The translations under genes and the position numbers were made by a program. The notes under the pieces are model-generated. The model was not told the DNA's origin, ran no database searches, and saw only the letters and a list, made by a program, of their open reading frames with translations. 32,023 bases of DNA from NCBI GenBank assembly GCA_910577915.1, contig CAJTOM010000021.1, positions 1 to 32,023 on the forward strand, given 5' to 3'. This document shows, piece by piece, positions 1-6,953 of the stretch (the stretch's first letter is position 1; each line of letters begins with the position of its first letter). The DNA comes from an uncultured Oscillospiraceae bacterium (GTDB lineage: Bacteria > Bacillota > Clostridia > Oscillospirales > Oscillospiraceae).

Positions 1-5
1 TTTTT

Positions 6-120
6 GGTTACTTTTTGTTTGCACAAAAAGTAACCGCGGGGCGTGGGGGCGCGCAGCCCCCGCAAGGCTGCAGGGCTGCGGCGCAGCCCCCGCAAGGCTG
101 CAGGGCTGCGCCGCAGCCCC
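6..120 (+). repeat. Dispersed palindromic repeat, copy A (hairpin plus GC-rich 30-bp tandem units)
   Basis: Positions 6-35 form a perfect hairpin: 13-bp arms GGTTACTTTTTGT and its complement around a 4-nt loop (TTGC). It is followed by a GC-rich block in which a 30-bp unit (51-80) is repeated exactly at 81-110, with a partial third unit at 111-120. Each unit can fold on itself, and the junctions make the 17-bp palindrome GGGCTGCGGCGCAGCCC at 73-89 and a one-base variant at 103-119. The same composite, hairpin then GC palindromes, recurs in inverted orientation at about 31446-31549. It lies downstream of the response regulator stop codon. The role is unknown: a transcription terminator, a REP/MITE-like element or a nucleoid-protein site are all possible. 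Confidence 0.85.
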
Positions 121-144
121 CCTCGCCGCCTCCGGCGGCGACGC

Positions 145-849
145 TCACTGCCCCGCAAAGTAATACCCCACCCCCCGTCGGGTCAAAATCAAGGCCGGAT
201 TCGCCGGGTCATCCTCAATTTTCTCCCGCAGGCGGCGGACGGTGACGTCCACCGTGCGCACATCGTCGCCCACATAGCCGTAGTTCCACACCTGCTCCAT
301 CAAATCGATGCGGGAATATACCTTGCCTGGGTGGCTGGCCAGGAAGGTCAGCAGCTCATATTCCCGCTGGGTCAGATCCACGGGCTTGTCGTGCTTGCAG
401 ACCTGATAGTTCTCCGGGTTGATGGTCAGGCCGCCCCCGGCGGCCATGGCCCCCTCCGCCGGGCCGCTCTGGCTCATGGCGGTGCGGCGGATGTTGGCCT
501 TGACGCGGGCCATCAGCTCCCGCATGGAGAAGGGCTTGGTGATATAGTCGTCCGCCCCCAGCTCCAGGCCCCTGACCTTGTCCTCCTCCTCCTCTCGGGC
601 GGTGAGGATGATCACCGGCACGCTGCTCCCCTTCTCCCGCAGCCGGGCGCACACGTCAAAGCCCAGCAGCTTCGGCAGCATCACGTCCAGCAGGATCAGA
701 TCCGGGTTGTGCTCCAGGGCCATGGCGAGCCCCGCCTCGCCGTCGTAGGCGGTCAAAGAGGCGTAGCCCTCCCGCTCCAGATTGATGCGGATGATGTCCG
801 CAATGCTCTTCTCGTCCTCCACAATGAGGACGGTCTTTTTTTCCTCCAT
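145..849 (-). CDS. walR: WalR-like OmpR-family response regulator
   Basis: A 234-aa two-component response regulator: an N-terminal receiver domain and a C-terminal winged-helix DNA-binding domain. The receiver has the acidic pair E11/D12, phospho-acceptor D55, T83 and K105. The C-terminal half contains VDVTVRRLREKIEDDP and TRRGVGYYF, which closely resemble WalR (YycF), the regulator of cell-wall hydrolases in Firmicutes; a PhoP/PhoB-type paralogue remains possible. The start at 849 is chosen because GGAGGAAGAGGAC lies just upstream; an ORF extending to 885 would have a non-conserved N-terminus. No histidine kinase follows: the 144 bp downstream are repeats. The gene follows the NUDIX gene by 42 bp and may be cotranscribed with it. 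The family call is secure, the walR name less so. Confidence 0.85.
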   Translation of the reverse strand: MEEKKTVLIVEDEKSIADIIRINLEREGYASLTAYDGEAGLAMALEHNPDLILLDVMLPKLLGFDVCARLREKGSSVPVIILTAREEEEDKVRGLELGADDYITKPFSMRELMARVKANIRRTAMSQSGPAEGAMAAGGGLTINPENYQVCKHDKPVDLTQREYELLTFLASHPGKVYSRIDLMEQVWNYGYVGDDVRTVDVTVRRLREKIEDDPANPALILTRRGVGYYFAGQ

Positions 850-891
850 GTCCTCTTCCTCCTTCCTCCGGGGTCCGGTGAACACGCGCCG

Positions 892-1428
892 CTACAGCCC
901 CAGCAGCAGCTTGGCCTTGAGCGCGGCGGCGATGGTCTTGGCGTCCTTGATCTCGCCGGAGAGCACCTGCTCCACCAGCGTCCCAAAGGGGATCCGCTCC
1001 AGGTTCAAAAACTCGTCCTCGTCCAGGTGGGTCTCGCCGAAGCGCAGATCCCTGGCCAGATACATGCGGATGATCTCCCCGCAGTAGCCGGGGGAGGGGT
1101 ACAGCTCCCCCAGAGACCGGAAGTCCCCCGCCTCCGCGCCGGTCTCCTCCTTCAGCTCCCGGATGGCGGCCTCGCGGGGGTCCTCCCCCCGCTCCAGCTT
1201 CCCGGCGGGCACCTCCCGCACCACCTCCTTGTAGGGGTAGCGGAACTGGCTCACCAGCAGCGCCCGGTTCTCCCCGTCCAGGGCCAGCACGCACACCCCG
1301 CCGGGGTGGTCCACCACCTCCCGGAAGGACTGGGCCCCGTTGGGCAGCTCCACCGTGTCTTTGCGCACGTGGAGAATGCGCCCGTCAAATATCGTCTCGC
1401 TGTGCAGTGTCTTTTCAGTCAGCTCCAT
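892..1428 (-). CDS. NUDIX hydrolase, ADP-ribose pyrophosphatase type
   Basis: A 178-aa NUDIX enzyme. The complete NUDIX box (G-x5-E-x7-R-E-x2-E-E-x-G) occupies residues 76-98, with R90, E91, E94 and E95 as the expected metal and catalytic residues. The surrounding pattern (FREVVDHPGGVCVLAL early, QFRYPYKEVVREVPAGKLE before the box) is that of ADP-ribose pyrophosphatases (NudF/YqkG), which hydrolyse ADP-ribose to AMP and ribose 5-phosphate. It is a soluble cytoplasmic enzyme of typical family length. The start overlaps the 3' end of the upstream phosphodiesterase gene by 14 bp, so the two are probably translated from one message. The exact substrate cannot be read from the sequence; other nucleoside diphosphate derivatives are possible. 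Confidence 0.9.
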   Translation of the reverse strand: MELTEKTLHSETIFDGRILHVRKDTVELPNGAQSFREVVDHPGGVCVLALDGENRALLVSQFRYPYKEVVREVPAGKLERGEDPREAAIRELKEETGAEAGDFRSLGELYPSPGYCGEIIRMYLARDLRFGETHLDEDEFLNLERIPFGTLVEQVLSGEIKDAKTIAAALKAKLLLGL

Positions 1429-2530
1429 GCTCGCTGTCTCCTTTCTCCTCCGGGGATGCCTCCCCGCTCTCTCCGCCCTCCGGCGGCGTGTCTGTGTTCT
1501 CCTGGGCCGTCTCCTGGGGGGCCTCCGGGTCCAGGGCGGCGGGGGTCAGCTCGTCGGTATACACCGCCGCCACGCCGCTCTCCAGCAGCGCCGAGGCCTG
1601 CTGGGGGTCGTTGACGGTGTGGGTGTAGACCTTGACGCCGCACCGGGCGGCGATGGGGGCGAAGGCGCCGTCCCACCAGGTGTCCCACATGGTGATGCCC
1701 TGGATGCCGTTCTGGGCGCAGAAGAGGGCCCGCTCCCGGAAGGACGCCTCCGTCCTGCCGAAGCCCTCCACATACAGCGTATAAATGTAGTGCCGGAAGT
1801 GGTGGACGCTGTCCACCACCTTGAACATCAGCGGGTCATAGACCTGGACCGCCACCCGGTCCAGCAGGTAGCTCAGCCCCAGCTCCCGCGCGTCCCGGAC
1901 CATGGCCTCGAACTGGAGCCGGACGATCTCCGCGTCGGTGAACTTGCTGTCGGTGACGACGCAGATGTCCGGGTAGTCCTCCATCAGCTCCAGCAGGTTC
2001 CGGAAGGAGAGGGGGGTGTACTTGCCCAGCAGGGGCTTGTCCAGAAACTCCTCCAGGGTGGGCACGGCGGTCTCGCTGATCCCCTCCTGCCACCCGGCCC
2101 GCCAGTCGTGGCGCAGCACCACCTGCTGGTCCGCCGTCAGCCGCAGATCCACCTCAAACACCCGCACGCCCTTCTCGTACTGCTCCTGAAAACCCTCCAG
2201 GCAATTGAGGATGGCCTCCCCGTCCACGGACCCCATGCCGTGGGCGATGATCTGAGAGCCCCCCAGAATCTCCGCCGCTGTCAGCTCTCCCGCCGGCCTC
2301 TCCTTCTCCCCGGCCTGGGGCGGCGGCGCGGGCGCGTCGGACGCTCCAGACGCGGGGGCCAGCCAGGCGGGCATGTCCGGCGGCTCCTCCTGGACGGGGA
2401 CGGACAGGTCCGCCGGCTCCGCCTCCCGGCCGCCGATCCAGGCCAGGGCCCCCACCAGCCCCACAAACTCCAGCAGCACCAGGGCCGCCAAAACGCAGAT
2501 CCACGAGGTATATTTTCCAAACCGCGCCAT
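1415..2530 (-). CDS. Membrane-anchored glycerophosphodiester phosphodiesterase-like protein
   Basis: A 371-aa protein with an N-terminal hydrophobic segment (about residues 9-32), an acidic proline-rich linker (about 35-80) and a GDPD-type TIM-barrel domain (about 92-340). Candidate catalytic residues are H97 (IIAHGMG, in place of the usual HRG), E126 and D128 (FEVDL) and H141 (LRHD). The end of the barrel carries YTHTVNDPQQASALLESGV and YTDEL, typical of the family. GDPD enzymes split glycerophosphodiesters into glycerol 3-phosphate and an alcohol; the domain should face outside the membrane. The missing Arg of the HRG motif places it in a divergent subfamily, so the substrate is uncertain. 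A GGGAGA ribosome site precedes the start. The C-terminus ends in an acidic Pro/Glu/Gly tail. Confidence 0.85.
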   Translation of the reverse strand: MARFGKYTSWICVLAALVLLEFVGLVGALAWIGGREAEPADLSVPVQEEPPDMPAWLAPASGASDAPAPPPQAGEKERPAGELTAAEILGGSQIIAHGMGSVDGEAILNCLEGFQEQYEKGVRVFEVDLRLTADQQVVLRHDWRAGWQEGISETAVPTLEEFLDKPLLGKYTPLSFRNLLELMEDYPDICVVTDSKFTDAEIVRLQFEAMVRDARELGLSYLLDRVAVQVYDPLMFKVVDSVHHFRHYIYTLYVEGFGRTEASFRERALFCAQNGIQGITMWDTWWDGAFAPIAARCGVKVYTHTVNDPQQASALLESGVAAVYTDELTPAALDPEAPQETAQENTDTPPEGGESGEASPEEKGDSEHGAD

Positions 2531-2643
2531 ATAAACTCTCCCGCATTAAAGGATGTTTCTTAGTATACCATGGGATGGGGAGAAATTCCATAAAAATTTA
2601 CGGTTTGCAGATTTTCCTCCCGCCAGCCGCCTTTTCTGACGCA

Positions 2644-2672
2644 CAGGCGGGAGGGCAAAGCCCTCCCGCCTG
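2644..2672 (-). terminator. Strong hairpin after acsB
   Basis: A perfect 13-bp stem with a 3-nt loop (arms 2644-2656 and 2660-2672) lies 24 bp beyond the acsB stop codon on the minus strand. There is no clean U-tract next to the stem, so it may act as a terminator or as a 3'-end stabilising structure. Confidence 0.65.
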
Positions 2673-2696
2673 CAAGGTCTGTTCAGTTGTCCGCCT

Positions 2697-4826
2697 TTAC
2701 ATCAGCGGGGCCAGATTCAGCACGGGGTGTCCCTTCTCGGTGAGGAAGTTCATCAGCTCCTCGGGGTCGGAGGTGATGGTCTCGTCGCCCACCATGCTGC
2801 AGAAGTCGTCAATCCCCAGCAGCTCCTTGGCGGTGGCGTTGAGCCGGGGGGCCACGTCGTCCTTGAGCTCCTTGGGCATCCAGACGATCCGGGAGATGCC
2901 GCCCTCGGCGGCGGCGAACTTCTTCGAGGCGATGAAGTGCCGCCCGTGGCCCATGAAGCCGGGGGTCTGAACGCCGCCGCCGGTCATGGAGGCCAGCTCG
3001 CCGAAGGTCATGCCCGTGGGGGTCATGCCCTTGAACTCCCGGTTGCAGATCACCAGGCCGTTGGAGATGGGCTCGATGCCGCAGATGCACTCAAAGCAGC
3101 CGCAGGAGGTCATGGGGTCCTCCATAATGGAGTACAGGCTCACGTGCTCCACCGCGCCCTGGGTGGCGGCGTGGACCATCCGGTCCACGTCGGGGTAGTA
3201 GCCCTTGAGCTCGTCGGTGCAGCCCTCCTTGCTGATGGGCTGGCAGGGGCCGGCATCGTTGAGCTCCTTGGTGGCCTTGGCGTCCAGCCAGCTCACCGCG
3301 CCGCACAGGCCCAGGCGCTCCGGGGTGACCACGCAGCAGTGGCTGGGGGCGAAGGACTGGCAGAGGATGCAGGTGTAGAACTTGTCCACGCTCTCGTCGG
3401 TCATGGAGCTGAGCCGGTCGTCCCGGGCGCTGTAGGCGGGCATGGCCTCCTCGTCCAGGATCTTCTTCGCCTTCTCGGGGTCGGTGACCAGGGTGACCTG
3501 GCACTTGTCCACCACGGCGGCGAACTCGTCCATAATCATATAGTAGAGCACCTCGCCGAAGTGCTTCATCCGCAGGCCCTTGCCGAAGGCGTCGTTGGAG
3601 ACGCGGATGCGGAACTGGTTGCGCTGGCCGGTGTGCATCACGCCCTCCATGTAGTTGAACCAGGCGTGAATCTTCCGCTCGATGACCGATTCAAAGTCCT
3701 TCTGCATCTTGGGACCGCAGACCTCAATATAAGTGGCCAGGGCGTACTCCACCTCGCCGCTGTCGATGTCGGGCCCGTCCACGACGATCCGGTGGTCCTC
3801 CACCTGGGCGGCGTCCCGCATGGTCACCAGCTCGCAGGTGGTGTTCTTGCTGGACCAGAACTCCACCTTCATGTCCGCCTTGCGGATGATCTCCCCCTCG
3901 AAGGCGGCGGCGAAGGCCACGGGGATGGGCAGCTCCTTGACCTTGATGTGGATGCCCCGCAGGGCCAGGGACCGCTTGCTGGTCTCGCCGTGGTCCGGCT
4001 CGGCCTCCAGTGCGCCGGGGACCTGGAGATCGCCGATGTCCTGGTCCACGATCACCGGGAAGCCCAGGGCGATGGCCCCCGCCCCGGCGGAGACCGCCAC
4101 AGGGTCCAGGGCCCCGAAGGTGTTGACAAAGGCGGGGACCCGCTCCTTGGTGTACTTCAGAAGCCCCGCCAGATCGCCGGGCTGGACGTTGCCGAAGATG
4201 AGGGCGGCCCGGATGGCCACGGTGACCACGTGGATGACGCTGGTCACGTCGTGGCCCAGGGGCACCACCCGGAGCTCCAGGCCCATCTTCACGCCCTTCT
4301 CCAGGGCCTGCTCGATACAGTCGCCGATCATAAAGGTGAGGATGCCCTTGGACTGGTAGTCCTTGACCACCCGGGCCACGTCCTCGGCCTCATCCGCCTT
4401 GCCCAGCACCACGGCCACGCCGGGGATGTCCCCGGTGACCAGGGGCACGCCCAGGGAGCGGATGATGGGGTCGGGCACGAAGCCGATGCCGGAATCCCCG
4501 GCGTAGGGGTCGCCGCCGCCCGCGTATTTGAGGCCCTCGATGATCTCGGCCCCCACGGCGGTGGCGAGGCCCGCGTTCAGGGCCGCGCCGATGTCGTCCT
4601 GGTTGGTGATGAGGCTCTTCAAAACGCCCACGCAGGCGGGCAGATCCCCCAGGGTCTTCACCTTCACGCCGGTGGCGGCGTAGATGGTGGGGAAGAAGTA
4701 AGCGGTGTCAGGGAAGGCGACAGGGGTGTCGGCCCCGTGCTTGGCGATGGCGTCGTTCACCGCGCCCTCGGTCAGGCCCGCCACGGCGTTGGAGCCGGTA
4801 TAGATCAGATCAGTTAACGCACTCAT
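2697..4826 (-). CDS. acsB: Acetyl-CoA synthase (CODH/ACS complex beta subunit)
   Basis: A 709-aa acetyl-CoA synthase, the enzyme that joins CO, a methyl group from the corrinoid protein and CoA into acetyl-CoA in the Wood-Ljungdahl pathway. The cluster A ligands are all present: C486 and C489 (TCILC), C498, C508, and C575/C577 (SCGCFEC). They match the Moorella positions 506, 509, 518, 528, 595 and 597 with a constant offset of 20, so the C-terminal half is intact; the Moorella protein is about 729 aa. The start at 4826 follows an excellent AGGAGGT site; the frame stays open to 5036, but that extension is unlike the family. No CODH (acsA), corrinoid protein (acsCD) or methyltransferase (acsE) gene is nearby, so partners must be encoded elsewhere. 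Confidence 0.96.
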   Translation of the reverse strand: MSALTDLIYTGSNAVAGLTEGAVNDAIAKHGADTPVAFPDTAYFFPTIYAATGVKVKTLGDLPACVGVLKSLITNQDDIGAALNAGLATAVGAEIIEGLKYAGGGDPYAGDSGIGFVPDPIIRSLGVPLVTGDIPGVAVVLGKADEAEDVARVVKDYQSKGILTFMIGDCIEQALEKGVKMGLELRVVPLGHDVTSVIHVVTVAIRAALIFGNVQPGDLAGLLKYTKERVPAFVNTFGALDPVAVSAGAGAIALGFPVIVDQDIGDLQVPGALEAEPDHGETSKRSLALRGIHIKVKELPIPVAFAAAFEGEIIRKADMKVEFWSSKNTTCELVTMRDAAQVEDHRIVVDGPDIDSGEVEYALATYIEVCGPKMQKDFESVIERKIHAWFNYMEGVMHTGQRNQFRIRVSNDAFGKGLRMKHFGEVLYYMIMDEFAAVVDKCQVTLVTDPEKAKKILDEEAMPAYSARDDRLSSMTDESVDKFYTCILCQSFAPSHCCVVTPERLGLCGAVSWLDAKATKELNDAGPCQPISKEGCTDELKGYYPDVDRMVHAATQGAVEHVSLYSIMEDPMTSCGCFECICGIEPISNGLVICNREFKGMTPTGMTFGELASMTGGGVQTPGFMGHGRHFIASKKFAAAEGGISRIVWMPKELKDDVAPRLNATAKELLGIDDFCSMVGDETITSDPEELMNFLTEKGHPVLNLAPLM

Positions 4827-4907
4827 AGCAAAACAACCTCCTGCTAAAATAAGAATCCGGGTAGGGGGGATAGCACTACCTCTCAATATACCAAAAAAGG
4901 TTGGATT

Positions 4908-4936
4908 TGTATAGCCTTTTTTGTGAACGGCAGCAA
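4908..4936 (-). promoter_or_regulatory. Putative sigma-A promoter of acsB
   Basis: On the minus strand TTGCTG (4936-4931) and TATACA (4913-4908) are separated by exactly 17 bp; each hexamer differs from consensus at two bases. This would give a leader of about 75 nt. The rest of the 254-bp gap (4827-5080) holds GC-rich inverted repeats at about 4950-5020 that may terminate the upstream comFB-like transcript. I see no gene there. Confidence 0.45.
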
Positions 4937-5080
4937 AATTTTTTAAAGGAACGCCGCCGCAGCCCCGCAAAAAGCGCGGCGGTCCGGAGCTCCCCCGAGG
5001 GAACTGAACCGCCGCTGCTTCTTGCAAAAACGACATTTATATGGTAAGCTGACGTATATATGGCAAACGGACGGCGGCGG

Positions 5081-6004
5081 TTACAGCATAAAATTCTTCC
5101 CGTCGTGCCTGGGGCTGTCCATGACCACCTTGCAGGCCTTGGTGAGCTGGGCGAAGATGGTGCTGTTGAACCGGCTCTCATAGACGGTGAGCATCGCGTT
5201 GGCCTCCGCCCGGCGCACCACGATATAGGCCGGCTGCAGATTGGTCAGTGTGAGCGCCTTCACGTCGGCGGTGCAGCGCGGGCAGGGGCACAGCCCGAAC
5301 ATCTTGACATACCGGGGGGCCTTCATCTCCACCAGCGCGTCCATCACATTGACGATTACCAGCTCATCCGGGTCCGGCGCAGGCGGCTGCGGCGCGGGGA
5401 CAGGTTCCGGCCTGGGCGCGGGAGCGGGCTCAGGCGCAGGTATGGGTTCCGGCTCGGGCTCAGGTTCAGGAGCAGGTTCCGGCTCGGGCTCAGGAACGGG
5501 AAGCGGCTCCGGCTCAGGTTCGGGCTCAGGAACCGGTTCAGGCTCCGGCACGGGTTCCGGCTCCTGTACCGTCTCCGGCTCGGGAGCGGGTTCCGGCTCC
5601 TGTACCGTCTCCGGCTCAGAAGCGGCATCGGCTTCCGCCTCCGGCTCCTGTACCGTCTCCGGCTCAAGAACCGCCTCCGGCTCCGTCTCCGTCTCCGGCG
5701 CGGGGACCGGCTCTGCCGCTGCGGGCCCGTCCTCCTCCAGCAGGGCGCTCTCCAGAGCGTCCCGGATCTGGGAGGAGATCTGGTCGTCGTTGGAGCGGGC
5801 CACCTCCAGGATCGGGGGGGCCAGCGGGCGGGCGGGGGCGCTCTCCGCCGCCGGAAGGTCTGCCGGGAGCTCGGCCGCGGCCTCCTGGGCGGCGTCGGCG
5901 GGGAGGGCGTCGGCGGGGGCCTCCTTCTCGCCGCCCGGTCCGGTGAGCAGGTTGAGCACGTGGGCCGTCTTGCTGCTCTTGGTGCCTTTTTTCGCTGTTG
6001 CCAT
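5081..6004 (-). CDS. ComFB-domain protein with long Pro-Glu linker
   Basis: A 307-aa protein in three parts: a basic then Ala/Glu-rich N-terminus (1-95), a Pro-Glu repeat linker (about 97-204) and a C-terminal ComFB-like domain (about 210-290). The domain contains IVNVMDALVEM, the Cys motif C239-x-C241-x2-C244 followed by TADVKALTLTNLQPAY, which matches the late-competence ComFB family. The Cys triad suggests a metal site. ComFB was first named from the Bacillus comF operon, where its role is unclear; cyanobacterial members have been reported to bind cyclic di-GMP. The gene starts 17 bp after parA stops, behind AGGAGA, so the two form an operon. An upstream in-frame start would add 13 residues but has no better ribosome site. 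Function here is unknown; a ParA-linked localisation or signalling factor is an inference. Confidence 0.8.
   Translation of the reverse strand: MATAKKGTKSSKTAHVLNLLTGPGGEKEAPADALPADAAQEAAAELPADLPAAESAPARPLAPPILEVARSNDDQISSQIRDALESALLEEDGPAAAEPVPAPETETEPEAVLEPETVQEPEAEADAASEPETVQEPEPAPEPETVQEPEPVPEPEPVPEPEPEPEPLPVPEPEPEPAPEPEPEPEPIPAPEPAPAPRPEPVPAPQPPAPDPDELVIVNVMDALVEMKAPRYVKMFGLCPCPRCTADVKALTLTNLQPAYIVVRRAEANAMLTVYESRFNSTIFAQLTKACKVVMDSPRHDGKNFML
5395..5715 (-). repeat. Pro-Glu coding repeat tract
   Basis: About 320 bp of imperfect short repeats made of GGCTC/GGTTC-AGG units that encode alternating Pro-Glu dipeptides inside the ComFB-domain gene. Longer units recur, for example segments encoding ETVQEPEPAPEPE-like blocks. 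Such tracts form extended, negatively charged linkers and tend to vary in length between strains. Confidence 0.85.
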
Positions 6005-6021
6005 GGTGGTGTCTCTCCTGT

Positions 6022-6795
6022 CTAACGATTTACGGGGCCGCATTCCCGGATGATCTCCTCGATGAGGGCGCGGAAGTCCTCCGCCGGCTTGGAGGAGGGG
6101 GCGTAGGTGAGCACGCTCTCCCCGTGGGCGGGGGCCTCGGCCACGGAGACGCTGGTGCGGACCTTGCTCTGGAACACCTTGGTATCCAGCTGCGCGGCGA
6201 TCTGCCCGGCCATCTCCAGCACCTCCCGGTTGAGGGTGAAGCGCTGGTTGTACTTGTTGAGCAGGATGCCCAGCACCTTCAGCCGTGAGTTGTAGCAGCG
6301 GCGGACGGTGTCGATGGTCTCCCGGATCTGGGCCACGCCCAGAAGGCTGAGGATCTCCGGGGCCATGGGAATGATGAGCCCGTCGGCCATCACGTAGGCG
6401 TTCACCGTCAGCACGTTCAGGGCCGGCGGCGTGTCCACGATGATATAGTCGTACTCCTCCTGCAGCTCCTGGAGGGCGTTTTTGAGGAGGAACTCCCGCC
6501 CCGGCTTGTTGAACTCCAGCTCCGCCCCGGACAGAAGGATGTTGCTGGGCAGGATGTCCCCGCAGTCCGAGTGGACGATCACGTCCCGCACGGGCTGAAC
6601 GCCCTTCATCACGTCGTAGATGGTGGCGCAGTTGTCAATATCCAGACCCAGGCAGAACCCCAGGCTCCCCTGGGGATCCAGGTCCACCCCCAGCACCCTG
6701 TGGCCCATCTGATGCAGCCCCGCCAGCAGGGCGCAGGACGTGGTGGTCTTCCCCACGCCGCCTTTTTGATTGGTGGTTGCAATAACAGCAGACAA
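6022..6795 (-). CDS. ParA/Soj-family ATPase
   Basis: A 257-aa ParA/MinD-superfamily ATPase. It has the deviant Walker A motif KGGVGKT near residues 11-17, the A' aspartate in DLDPQGSLG and Walker B IIVDTPPAL. These proteins dimerise with ATP, bind DNA or membrane, and position plasmids, chromosomes, chemoreceptor arrays or flagella. There is no ParB gene and no parS-like site beside it; its partner in the operon is the ComFB-domain gene, and fliD is divergent. It is too close to Soj and too short in its N-terminus to be a standard FlhG. The start codon is TTG (6795-6793), supported by GGAGGGG six bases upstream. Whether it acts on chromosome, competence or motility cannot be decided from sequence. 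Confidence 0.9.
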   Translation of the reverse strand: MSAVIATTNQKGGVGKTTTSCALLAGLHQMGHRVLGVDLDPQGSLGFCLGLDIDNCATIYDVMKGVQPVRDVIVHSDCGDILPSNILLSGAELEFNKPGREFLLKNALQELQEEYDYIIVDTPPALNVLTVNAYVMADGLIIPMAPEILSLLGVAQIRETIDTVRRCYNSRLKVLGILLNKYNQRFTLNREVLEMAGQIAAQLDTKVFQSKVRTSVSVAEAPAHGESVLTYAPSSKPAEDFRALIEEIIRECGPVNR

Positions 6796-6953
6796 AATAT
6801 CCCCTCCGTTGTGTAAAATCTTTTCTGCGACTCTTAACTTTACTATACTACGTGACGATAAAAAAGTACAGAGGGTTCTTCTTTTTTTCTCTGAATTTTC
6901 TGAAAAAGATTTGGTCGATATGAGAACGAATAACGAATAAAGGAGAGATTATC
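6796..6953. promoter_or_regulatory. Divergent parA/fliD regulatory region
   Basis: A 158-bp AT-rich gap between divergent genes. For fliD (plus strand), GTCGATAT at 6914-6921 matches the flagellar sigma-D/sigma-28 -10 element GCCGATAT at seven of eight bases; no clear TAAA lies at the usual distance. On the minus strand a TATAGT near 6850 could be a sigma-A -10 element for parA. An AAAGGAGAG ribosome site precedes fliD. Confidence 0.45.

Noticed and set aside
51..120. Possible CRISPR array
   Set aside because: The 30-bp units are directly abutting with no spacers, so this is a tandem repeat.
2727..4817. A 696-codon open frame on the plus strand
   Set aside because: It is the complement of acsB, whose catalytic Cys are all conserved on the other strand.
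4827..5036. N-terminal extension of AcsB
   Set aside because: The extra 70 residues are unlike the family, and a strong ribosome site sits directly before the start at 4826.
6022..6795. Chromosome partition locus parAB
   Set aside because: No ParB gene or parS-like site is adjacent; the partner is a ComFB-domain protein.
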